NCBI GenBank assembly: GCA_964435725.1
Contig: CAYTAJ010000118.1
Location: 1 to 5,530 of the forward strand
Direction: 5' to 3'
DNA length: 5,530 bases
DNA from: Litorimonas sp964435725
GTDB taxonomy: Bacteria; Pseudomonadota; Alphaproteobacteria; Caulobacterales; Maricaulaceae
A program made the position numbers and the translations under genes. Positions 1 through 5,530 of this stretch are shown here, piece by piece. The notes under the pieces are model-generated. The model searched no databases, was not told where the DNA came from, and saw only the letters and a list, made by a program, of their open reading frames with translations. Each line of letters starts with the position of its first letter. The stretch's first letter is position 1.

Positions 1-449
1 CCACGTTTATTAGTGTGATCAAAAAGTGCGATACATTTTTTGACACCCGCAACAAGGTCCATCGCCCCGCCCATACCTTTGACCATTTTACCCGGTATCA
101 TCCAATTGGCGATATCGCCATTTTCGGCGACTTCCATCGCGCCCAAAATAGAAAGATCAATATGACCGCCGCGGATCATGGCAAAGCTGGTCGCGCTGTC
201 AAAGAAACTGGATTTCGGCAAAGTCGTAATGGTCTGCTTGCCCGCATTGATCAGGTCAGCATCGACCTCATCCTCAGTTGGAAAAGGTCCCATACCAAGC
301 ATCCCATTTTCAGATTGCAGTGTCACATTCATACCATCAGGAATATGGTTCGCGACCAAAGTCGGAATACCAATCCCTAAATTAACATAAAACCCGTCTT
401 CCAATTCCTGCGCCGCACGGGCGGCCATTTCATCACGTGTCCAAGCCAT
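1..449 (-). CDS. scoB: Succinyl-CoA:3-ketoacid CoA-transferase subunit B, C-terminus cut by window edge
   Basis: Catalytic subunit of the heteromeric enzyme that moves CoA from succinyl-CoA to acetoacetate in the cytoplasm. The first 149 residues are visible; family members run to roughly 210-220 aa, so about the last third lies outside the window. Seen in the sequence: the N-terminal NLGIGIPT segment (residues 23-30), the subunit-B signature LQSENG (44-49) whose Glu47 is by family knowledge the CoA-thioester nucleophile, the ADLINAGK stretch (64-71), MIRGGHIDLS (91-100), and NWMIPGKMVKGMGGAMDLV (115-133), which is nearly identical to what I recall of the matching part of mitochondrial SCOT. 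ATG at 449 is chosen because GAGAGG (458-463) lies 8 nt upstream. The gene starts 3 bp after the scoA stop, so the two subunits are probably translationally coupled. The close match to SCOT favours acetoacetate over 3-oxoadipate (PcaJ) as substrate. Confidence 0.95.
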   Translation of the reverse strand, partial: MAWTRDEMAARAAQELEDGFYVNLGIGIPTLVANHIPDGMNVTLQSENGMLGMGPFPTEDEVDADLINAGKQTITTLPKSSFFDSATSFAMIRGGHIDLSILGAMEVAENGDIANWMIPGKMVKGMGGAMDLVAGVKKCIALFDHTNKR

Positions 450-452
450 TAC

Positions 453-1148
453 TTAAGCCTCTCGTACTGTGCGTTGTTCGATCCGCTTTTCGCATTCCGC
501 TTCAATAATGCGTTGGACGAAAATACCGGGTGTATGAATGAAGTTTGGATCGAGAGACCCTACAGGCACAATTTCGTCAACTTCCGCCACAGTTACTTTC
601 CCGGCCATGGCCATCATCGGTGAAAAGTTACGGGCGGTGGCTTTAAAAATAAGATTGCCTTCCGCGTCGCCTTTCCAAGCTTTTATGATCGAGAGATCAG
701 CTTTTAGCCCTGTCTCCATAATATAAGTTTCGCCCTCAAAATTCTTGTGCTCTTTACCTTCAGCAATGAGCGTGCCGACGCCTGTCTTGGTATAAAAACC
801 CGGAATACCAGCTCCACCCGCACGGATGCGTTCAGCAAGGGTCCCTTGAGGATTAAACTCCAACTCTAATTCCCCACCGAGATATTGGCGTTCAAACTCT
901 TTATTTTCGCCGACATATGAACTCACCATTTTTTTGATTTGTTTAGTCTCGAGCAATTGACCTAAACCAAAACCATCAACGCCTGCATTATTGGAAATCA
1001 CGGTTAAGTCTTGCGCTCCGCTGTCTCGCAAAGCCACAATAAGGTTTTCAGGAATACCACACAGACCAAAACCGCCGGACATAACGGTCATGCCATCTAG
1101 GCAAAGCTCGTCTAGAGCTGCGTCGGCTGTCTCATACACTTTACCCAT
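453..1148 (-). CDS. scoA: Succinyl-CoA:3-ketoacid CoA-transferase subunit A
   Basis: Subunit A of the enzyme that activates acetoacetate to acetoacetyl-CoA using succinyl-CoA, in ketone-body use and the last step of leucine carbon recovery. The 231 aa are full length for the family. Seen in the sequence: the CoA-transferase subunit-A signature GGFGLCGIPENLI (residues 25-37), SNNAGVDGFGLG (52-63), the MVSSYVGENKEFERQYL block (74-90), and the glycine-rich GTLAERIRAGGAGIPGFYT (102-120). The C-terminal CEKRIEQRTVRE (219-230) resembles the end of the A half of SCOT as I recall it. ATG at 1148 has AAAGGA (1157-1162) 8 nt upstream, inside the end of the regulator gene. It lies 5 bp after the TetR stop and 3 bp before scoB, in a regulator-scoA-scoB operon. 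PcaI (3-oxoadipate) is the main alternative, but the sequence is closer to SCOT. Confidence 0.95.
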   Translation of the reverse strand: MGKVYETADAALDELCLDGMTVMSGGFGLCGIPENLIVALRDSGAQDLTVISNNAGVDGFGLGQLLETKQIKKMVSSYVGENKEFERQYLGGELELEFNPQGTLAERIRAGGAGIPGFYTKTGVGTLIAEGKEHKNFEGETYIMETGLKADLSIIKAWKGDAEGNLIFKATARNFSPMMAMAGKVTVAEVDEIVPVGSLDPNFIHTPGIFVQRIIEAECEKRIEQRTVREA

Positions 1149-1153
1149 AAGAC

Positions 1154-1756
1154 TTATCCTTTAATTCCGTTTCGCAATTGCGCGACAAAATGGTCGGCGA
1201 TGTCTTCACCCTTTAATCGTCCTTCTGTATCAAACCAGGCATTCAACCAATTCAACGCTCCCATAAAGAAGAACACATGCAAGCGGGCATCGCCTTCTCT
1301 GATAGAGCCATCCGCCTGCCCGTCTTTGACAAGACGTACGACGCGGCGTTCGATCTTATTTCGGCGCGATAAAACATCAGCCTGCCACTCGCCGGAAAGA
1401 CTATCGACATCCGTAAGCAAAGATACACCGGATTGGGTCAATAAACCCACGAATTCGCGAAAGATTTTTTCCAGAAACTCTAAACCAGTCTGATTACCAG
1501 CGTGTTTCTGTTTCAAAACCTCATCCATGGAGTCATAAGCCATGATGTGGCTCTCGAATAAAATCTCTTCTTTATTTTTGACGTAATAATAAAGTGCGGC
1601 CTTGGTCAGCCCCAAGGTTTTGGCGATATCCACCATAGAGGTGTTGTGATAGCCCCGACGTCGAAAGGCAGAGGCGGCAGACAAAATCACAGCCTGTCGC
1701 TTGGCGCGATATTGGCGCTCTCGATCGAAGGGTTCTTTTATAGCTGATTGTGACAT
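1154..1756 (-). CDS. TetR/AcrR-family transcriptional regulator
   Basis: A 200-aa one-domain repressor of typical TetR length. Residues about 17-63 form the DNA-binding domain: a basic first helix (RAKRQAVILSAASAFRRRGY), then the helix-turn-helix TSMVDIAKTLGLTKAALYYY (39-58) and the usual VKNKEEIL that follows it. The C-terminal two thirds are the ligand/dimerisation region; the ALNWLNAWFDTEGRLKGEDIA segment (167-187) recalls regulators of the KstR2 kind that sense acyl-CoA, but this is only a resemblance. The gene is first in an operon with scoAB and is divergent from the methylcrotonyl-CoA carboxylase genes. It probably represses both directions, and itself, through the palindrome at 1804-1815, in response to a leucine-pathway or ketone-body CoA thioester (inference). 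TetR-type regulators of leucine/isoleucine catabolism (LiuQ) are known in other proteobacteria. No good Shine-Dalgarno precedes the ATG at 1756, but the ATG 12 nt further upstream in frame meets a stop, so this start stands. Confidence 0.93.
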   Translation of the reverse strand: MSQSAIKEPFDRERQYRAKRQAVILSAASAFRRRGYHNTSMVDIAKTLGLTKAALYYYVKNKEEILFESHIMAYDSMDEVLKQKHAGNQTGLEFLEKIFREFVGLLTQSGVSLLTDVDSLSGEWQADVLSRRNKIERRVVRLVKDGQADGSIREGDARLHVFFFMGALNWLNAWFDTEGRLKGEDIADHFVAQLRNGIKG

Positions 1757-1803
1757 TTCAGCTAAGTCATATCATCTCAATAAAATTGACTCAATAATAA
1801 TTT

Positions 1804-1815
1804 GACCCTAGGGTC
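1804..1815. promoter_or_regulatory. Perfect 12-bp palindrome GACCCTAGGGTC, probable TetR operator
   Basis: GACCCTAGGGTC reads the same on both strands, with its axis between 1809 and 1810. Symmetry continues imperfectly outwards (T1802/A1817, A1800/T1819 and A1799/T1820 pair, while 1803/1816 and 1801/1818 do not). It is a G+C-rich island in AT-rich DNA, and sits next to or between the candidate promoter hexamers of both operons. TetR dimers bind palindromes of this size, and the regulator gene lies immediately beside it. The assignment as operator is inferred from position and symmetry. Confidence 0.6.
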
Positions 1816-1844
1816 GATTTTTATTACATGAAGTCAAAATAAAT

Positions 1845-1850
1845 GATAGG
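1845..1850 (+). promoter_or_regulatory. Ribosome binding site of the carboxyltransferase gene
   Basis: GATAGG lies 5 nt before the ATG at 1856. It is a partial Shine-Dalgarno match at a slightly short but workable distance, and it fixes the start of the first gene of the plus-strand operon. Confidence 0.5.
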
Positions 1851-1855
1851 CCATC

Positions 1856-3442
1856 ATGTTAAAATCAAAGATCAATCCTGACAGTGAGATTTTCCGCGAG
1901 AATCATGCGGCGATGGAAGCTTTGGTTGAAGACCTGCGCGCCAAGGTTGGTAAAATCGCAGAAGGCGGGTCTGAGCGCGCCCGTGAAAAGCATCTATCGC
2001 GCGGGAAACTCCTACCCCGCGAAAGGGTAGAACGGTTGCTTGATCCGGGCACGCCTTTTCTGGAACTCTCACAAATGGCCGCTTATGGCATGTATGAGGA
2101 TGAAGTGCCGAGTGCGGGATTAATCACTGGCATTGGCCGCGTTTCAGGCCGCGAGGTTATGATTATTTGCAATGACGCTACCGTCAAAGGCGGCACCTAT
2201 TATCCGATGACCTGCGCCAAACAAGCGCGAGCCCAAGAAATAGCACAAAAGAATAAACTACCCTGTATTTATTTGGTCGATAGTGGCGGCGGTAACCTGC
2301 CCAACCAAGCTGAGATTTTCCCGGGTAAAGATGATTTTGGTCGCTGTTTTTATAACCAAGCTGTCATGAGCGCTGAAGGTATCGCACAAATCGCCGTTGT
2401 CATGGGTAGTTGTACAGCGGGCGGGGCCTATGTCCCCTCTATGGCTGATGAGAGTATTATCGTCGCGGACCAAGGCACGATTTTCCTCGCCGGGCCACCC
2501 CTCGTTAAATCCGCTACGGGTGAAGATATTGATGCCGAAAGCCTTGGCGGCGGTGCGCTTCATGCCCGCACCTCGGGCGTCGTCGATCACCTCGCCGCAA
2601 ATGATGCCCACGCATTACAAATGGCACGGGATTGCGTCGAGACTTTGGGCCCTGCAAAACACTCTTATGACCCAGAGCCCAATCATGAACCGCCCGCTTA
2701 TGATATTGATGAATTAAACGGCATTGTACCAACCGATTTACGCCAACCTTATGATTGCCGAGAGATTATTGCGCGCATTGTTGATGGGTCTAAGTTCACC
2801 GAATTCAAAAAAGACTATGGTGAAACACTGGTTTGCGGATTTGCGAAAATACATGGCTATCGCGTCGGTATTCTTGGCAATAATGGCGTGTTATTTTCAG
2901 AAAGCGCTTTGAAAGGCGCGCATTTTGTTGAGCTTTGTTGCCAACGGAAAATCCCGCTTGTGTTCTTACAAAATATTACGGGGTTTATGGTCGGCTCCAA
3001 GGCCGAAGCGGGCGGCATTGCCAAAAACGGCGCTAAGATGGTGCATGCCGTCTCTTGCGCTAAAGTCCCGAAATTCACCATAATTGTCGGCGGCTCTTAT
3101 GGGGCGGGGAATTACGGCATGTGTGGCCGTGCTTATGATCCAAACCTCATGTTTATGTGGCCCAATGCGCGGATTTCTATCATGGGCGGTGAACAGGCCG
3201 CTGATGTTCTCGCGACCGTAAACCGCAATGCGAAAAACTGGACGGATGAAGAGCGCGAGGCGTTCAAAAAACCCATTCGTGAACGCTTTGAACGCGAAGG
3301 GCATCCTTATTTTGCCTCAGCCCGCATTTGGGATGACGGCATTATCGCGCCCACAGATACGCGCCGTGTTTTAGGGCTAGGTTTGGCGATGGCGGCTAAC
3401 GCCCCGCTCGAGGAGACACGCTTCGGCGTGTTCCGGATGTAG
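1856..3442 (+). CDS. mccB: 3-Methylcrotonyl-CoA carboxylase, carboxyltransferase (beta) subunit
   Basis: Moves the carboxyl group from carboxybiotin to 3-methylcrotonyl-CoA to give 3-methylglutaconyl-CoA, the committed carboxylation of leucine degradation; the gene is also called liuB. At 528 aa it is full length, with the two crotonase-like halves of acyl-CoA carboxyltransferases. Seen: KGGTYYPMT (111-119), IAQIAVVMGSCTAGGAYVP (176-194) with the first oxyanion-hole glycines, GTIFLAGPPLVKSATGE (207-223), LQNITGFMVG (371-380), and YGAGNYGMCGRAY (415-427) with the second oxyanion hole. WPNARISIMGGEQAA (435-449) and the C-terminal FGVFRM match methylcrotonyl rather than geranyl-CoA carboxylase or propionyl-CoA carboxylase as I recall them. 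One oddity is LGGGALH at 230-236, where relatives usually have LGGADxH. First gene of the plus-strand operon, followed 2 bp later by a membrane acyltransferase and then its partner subunit. Confidence 0.95.
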   Translation: MLKSKINPDSEIFRENHAAMEALVEDLRAKVGKIAEGGSERAREKHLSRGKLLPRERVERLLDPGTPFLELSQMAAYGMYEDEVPSAGLITGIGRVSGREVMIICNDATVKGGTYYPMTCAKQARAQEIAQKNKLPCIYLVDSGGGNLPNQAEIFPGKDDFGRCFYNQAVMSAEGIAQIAVVMGSCTAGGAYVPSMADESIIVADQGTIFLAGPPLVKSATGEDIDAESLGGGALHARTSGVVDHLAANDAHALQMARDCVETLGPAKHSYDPEPNHEPPAYDIDELNGIVPTDLRQPYDCREIIARIVDGSKFTEFKKDYGETLVCGFAKIHGYRVGILGNNGVLFSESALKGAHFVELCCQRKIPLVFLQNITGFMVGSKAEAGGIAKNGAKMVHAVSCAKVPKFTIIVGGSYGAGNYGMCGRAYDPNLMFMWPNARISIMGGEQAADVLATVNRNAKNWTDEEREAFKKPIRERFEREGHPYFASARIWDDGIIAPTDTRRVLGLGLAMAANAPLEETRFGVFRM

Positions 3443-3444
3443 TA

Positions 3445-4521
3445 ATGGCATTACTCGGCCCAATATTAAATCCGGCGTCAGCTCTCTACAAAAAGCCGAT
3501 CTTGCCAAAGTTGACACGTGATAATGATCTAGACCTTATCCGTTTTCTACTGGCAGCTTGTGTTGTTTTTTTTCATACGCGAACCTATGCTGAAGGACTT
3601 ATATTTCCACTTTCCTCCATCTCTGCTGTACCCGTATTTTTATTTTTAAGCGGCTTGCTTGTTACAGAAAGTTTTTACGGCTCTCCGAACCTAAAATCTT
3701 ATGTAGAAAAACGCGTGCGAAGAATTTATCCCGCCTATTTGTTTGCGGTTATTTTTGGAGGTCTAATAGCGTTCGCAGGGTGGAAATTCCTGACAGATAC
3801 CAATGTAAGTTTTGCAAGCCTAGCAAAATATCTAAGCCTGAATGCCTTCTTTGCCAATTGGCTTGCACCCTGCGTTACGGCGGACATGTCTCAGGCCGCG
3901 TGTGAGGTAAATGGCAGCTTATGGATAATGAAATGGGAGGTGTTATTTTATGCAGCCCTCCCCCTGATATTAATACTCTTTTCTCGTCTCAATAAATTTG
4001 TCTACATCGCCCTCATTCTTGTGCTTGGTGTTCGCGTCTCTGTCGAGACGAGCCCCTATATCAAAATTTTCATCTGTTTTTTAATGGGTATTTCTGCTTA
4101 TTATTTAAAAGGCTATTGGATGCCTTGGTTGAAAAAAATCCCTTCTATGCCTCCTCTTTTGCGGCAGTGCCTAATTTTAGGGTTATTCTTTATCGCGTGG
4201 AAATTACCCTATGGACTTTTTCTTGGGCTTCTTATGCTGGTTGCCTTCTTGCCAACCAGTTCCGGTCCAAAAGTCAACGTTATGCAATTTGGTGATATTT
4301 CTTATGGCGTATTCTTGATACACTTCCCGCTTATTACAGGACTTTATGCCCTATGGCCCTCCGCACCTGGTGGTATAATTGCCTCTTCAACGATCTTTAT
4401 CACAGCCTGTCTGATTTCTATTGTTATGTATAAATACATCGAAGCGCCATTCTTGCTCCCAAGTAGTTATTATCGAAAGGCGCATTCGCTGTCCTCTGAT
4501 GAAGGGCGTAATATTCCATGA
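3445..4521 (+). CDS. Membrane acyltransferase, acyltransferase-3 (OafA/YrhL-like) family
   Basis: A 358-aa integral inner-membrane protein of the acyltransferase-3 family, whose members move acetyl or other acyl groups onto sugars, polysaccharides, lipids or secondary metabolites; the substrate here cannot be told. Seen: the N-terminal LDLIRFLLAACVVFFH (29-44) with the family's probable catalytic His44, VPVFLFLSGLLVTESF (62-77), the basic RVRRIYPAY (90-98), NGSLWIMKWEVLFYAALPL (156-174) with the conserved Glu165, and FGDISYGVFLIHFPLI (282-297). I count about ten hydrophobic segments, the usual number. No C-terminal SGNH domain is present. ATG 3445 is 2 bp after the mccB stop with only a weak GGA upstream, so translation probably relies on coupling; no other in-frame ATG precedes the first motif. 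The stop overlaps the next start as ATGA. Sampled lines are much more AT-rich than the flanking genes (18-25 G+C per 60 bases), with many TTT, TTA and ATA codons. Membrane composition explains part of this; acquisition by transfer is possible. Confidence 0.9.
   Translation: MALLGPILNPASALYKKPILPKLTRDNDLDLIRFLLAACVVFFHTRTYAEGLIFPLSSISAVPVFLFLSGLLVTESFYGSPNLKSYVEKRVRRIYPAYLFAVIFGGLIAFAGWKFLTDTNVSFASLAKYLSLNAFFANWLAPCVTADMSQAACEVNGSLWIMKWEVLFYAALPLILILFSRLNKFVYIALILVLGVRVSVETSPYIKIFICFLMGISAYYLKGYWMPWLKKIPSMPPLLRQCLILGLFFIAWKLPYGLFLGLLMLVAFLPTSSGPKVNVMQFGDISYGVFLIHFPLITGLYALWPSAPGGIIASSTIFITACLISIVMYKYIEAPFLLPSSYYRKAHSLSSDEGRNIP
4518..4521 (+). other. ATGA stop/start overlap between acyltransferase and mccA
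   Basis: The four bases ATGA contain the start codon of the alpha subunit (4518-4520) and the stop codon of the acyltransferase (4519-4521). Such overlaps normally mean translational coupling by ribosome reinitiation, so output of the alpha subunit is likely to depend in part on translation of the membrane protein gene. Confidence 0.85.
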
Positions 4522-5530
4522 CAAAACAAATCAAGAAAATCCTGATTGCTAATCGTGGGGAAATTGCTTGTCGCGTTATTAAGACTGCGCGGAAAATGGG
4601 CATTGCGACTGTTGCGGTTTATTCCGATGCCGACCGAAAAGCGCTGCACGTGCGTATGGCAGATGAGGCGGTACATATTGGCCCCTCGCCTGCGGCAGAG
4701 AGCTATCTCGTCATCGATAAATTAATTGCGGCCGCCACGCAAACAGGCGCGGATGCCGTACACCCGGGTTATGGTTTTTTGTCTGAAAATCCTGATTTCG
4801 TCGGTGCGTGCGAAAAGGCGGGTATTACCTTTATCGGCCCGGCGGCTGAAAGCATGGAGGCCATGGGCCTGAAAGACGCCGCCAAGAAATTGATGGATGA
4901 GGCAGGCGTGCCGATTACGCCTGGCTATCATGGCTCAGACCAATCGCCCAAATTGCTCAAAGCGAAAGCGGGTATGATTGGCTATCCGGTCCTTATTAAA
5001 GCGGTCGCAGGTGGTGGTGGCAAAGGGATGCGTAAAGTTGAGAATGAGTCGGATTTCGACGCCGCCCTTGCCTCTTGCCAACGTGAGGCGAAATCCAGTT
5101 TTGGTAATGATGCCGTTTTGATTGAAAAATATATTCAGAGTCCCCGCCATATCGAAGTGCAAGTCTTTGGGGATACATATGGCAATGTTGTGCATATGTT
5201 TGAGCGCGATTGCTCGCTCCAACGCCGACACCAAAAAGTCATCGAAGAAGCCCCTGCCCCCGGCATGACGGAAGAGGTCCGCGCCGCCATGACCAAAGCC
5301 GCGATAGAAGCCGCCAAAGCCGTGAATTATGTCGGCGCAGGGACTGTGGAATTCATCGTGGATGGGTCAGGGAAGCTCCGCAAGGACGGCTTCTGGTTCA
5401 TGGAAATGAACACCCGTTTGCAAGTCGAACATCCCGTGACGGAAATGATTACAGGGCTTGATTTGGTCGAACTCCAAGTCCTCGTCGCGCAGGGTGAGGC
5501 ATTGCCAAAGCAGGAAGATATAAAGATGGA
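4518..5530 (+). CDS. mccA: 3-Methylcrotonyl-CoA carboxylase, biotin carboxylase (alpha) subunit, C-terminus cut by window edge
   Basis: Carboxylates biotin with ATP and bicarbonate, then hands the carboxyl group to the beta subunit; also called liuD. The first 337 of an expected 650-680 residues are visible, covering most of the biotin carboxylase domain; the biotinyl-lysine domain would lie beyond the window. Seen: N-terminal KILIANRGEIACRV (7-20), HPGYGFLSEN (82-91), the ATP-grasp glycine loop AGGGGKGMR (164-172), the EKYI...RHIEVQVFGD segment (203-219), FERDCSLQRRHQKVIEEAPAP (228-248), and MEMNTRLQVEHPVTEM (295-310) with metal-binding and catalytic residues. PGYHGSDQS (135-143) is the mark that favours methylcrotonyl over propionyl- or acetyl-CoA carboxylase. 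ATG 4518 overlaps the acyltransferase stop (ATGA); GAAGGG (4501-4506) lies 11 nt upstream, a long spacing. The open frame runs intact to the last base. Confidence 0.93.
   Translation, partial: MTKQIKKILIANRGEIACRVIKTARKMGIATVAVYSDADRKALHVRMADEAVHIGPSPAAESYLVIDKLIAAATQTGADAVHPGYGFLSENPDFVGACEKAGITFIGPAAESMEAMGLKDAAKKLMDEAGVPITPGYHGSDQSPKLLKAKAGMIGYPVLIKAVAGGGGKGMRKVENESDFDAALASCQREAKSSFGNDAVLIEKYIQSPRHIEVQVFGDTYGNVVHMFERDCSLQRRHQKVIEEAPAPGMTEEVRAAMTKAAIEAAKAVNYVGAGTVEFIVDGSGKLRKDGFWFMEMNTRLQVEHPVTEMITGLDLVELQVLVAQGEALPKQEDIKM

Larger units (their letters stand above)
1757..1855. promoter_or_regulatory. Divergent intergenic control region between tetR-scoAB and the carboxylase operon
   Basis: This 99-bp AT-rich gap must hold the promoters for both operons, since all other gaps are 5 bp or less. 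On the minus strand TATTAT (1799 down to 1794) is a good -10 candidate for the regulator operon, though no good -35 sits at the right distance. On the plus strand TTGACT (1786-1791) is a good -35, but the hexamer 17 bp on is TAGGGT (1809-1814), a weak -10. A second candidate, TTGACC (1802-1807), has no well-spaced -10. Alphaproteobacterial promoters often depart from the E. coli consensus, so the exact elements are uncertain. Confidence 0.6.

Noticed and set aside
15..380. Plus-strand open frames of 121 and 70 aa opposite scoB
   Set aside because: They lie antisense to a gene with clear family motifs; their own translations show no recognisable domain and have no convincing ribosome binding site.
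453..1148. Assignment of the CoA-transferase as 3-oxoadipate CoA-transferase (PcaIJ)
   Set aside because: Both subunits match the two halves of mitochondrial SCOT over long blocks, and the leucine-pathway context predicts acetoacetate as substrate.
1801..1838. TTTGAC (1801-1806) and GTCAAA (1833-1838) as a long-spaced inverted repeat
   Set aside because: Six-base arms 26 bp apart in AT-rich DNA are expected by chance; TTGAC is also a common -35 core.
1843..1857. Imperfect inverted repeat ATGAT-AGGCC-ATCAT over the mccB ribosome binding site and start codon
   Set aside because: The arms are only 5 bp and AT-rich with a 5-nt loop; as an RNA hairpin this is too weak to argue for translational control.
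2258..3304. Several minus-strand open frames of 72-117 aa inside the carboxyltransferase gene
   Set aside because: All are shadows of a full-length conserved gene on the other strand.
1856..3442. Assignment as geranyl-CoA carboxylase (AtuC) or propionyl-CoA carboxylase beta
   Set aside because: The ARISIMGGEQAA region and the FGVFRM C-terminus fit methylcrotonyl-CoA carboxylase, and the partner subunit carries the PGYHGSDQ segment.
4722..5461. Minus-strand open frames (60-99 aa) and an 83-aa plus-strand frame in the biotin carboxylase region
   Set aside because: The intact mccA frame runs through the whole stretch with all its catalytic motifs, so these are overlapping frames without independent support.

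Overview
The window looks like bacterial chromosome, most likely from a proteobacterium and quite possibly an alphaproteobacterium of moderate G+C. This placement is an inference from gene content and codon use, not from a phylogenetic marker. There are six protein-coding genes in two divergent groups. Coding density is high and the only real intergenic region is about 100 bp long. I see no RNA gene, insertion sequence, CRISPR array or terminator.

Minus strand, read right to left: a TetR-family regulator (1154-1756), then scoA (453-1148) and scoB (1-449, cut by the left edge). These two are the A and B subunits of succinyl-CoA:3-ketoacid CoA-transferase. Gaps of 5 and 3 bp and good Shine-Dalgarno sites point to one operon led by the regulator.

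Plus strand: the carboxyltransferase (beta) subunit of 3-methylcrotonyl-CoA carboxylase (1856-3442), then an integral-membrane acyltransferase-3 family protein (3445-4521), then the biotin-carboxylase (alpha) subunit of the same carboxylase (from 4518, cut by the right edge). The three are packed with a 2-bp gap and a 4-bp ATGA overlap, so they are almost certainly co-transcribed.

The two groups make metabolic sense together. 3-Methylcrotonyl-CoA carboxylase carries out the biotin-dependent step of leucine breakdown. That pathway ends in acetyl-CoA and acetoacetate, and the CoA-transferase activates acetoacetate to acetoacetyl-CoA. The TetR protein, with a perfect 12-bp palindrome (1804-1815) in the divergent promoter region, is the obvious candidate regulator of both sides.

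The odd element is the acyltransferase-3 gene. It separates two subunits of one soluble enzyme, where proteobacterial leucine-degradation (liu) operons often carry a methylglutaconyl-CoA hydratase. It is visibly more AT-rich than its neighbours, yet fully integrated into the operon's translational spacing. No completely new system is evident; this insertion and the operator region are the points most worth following up.
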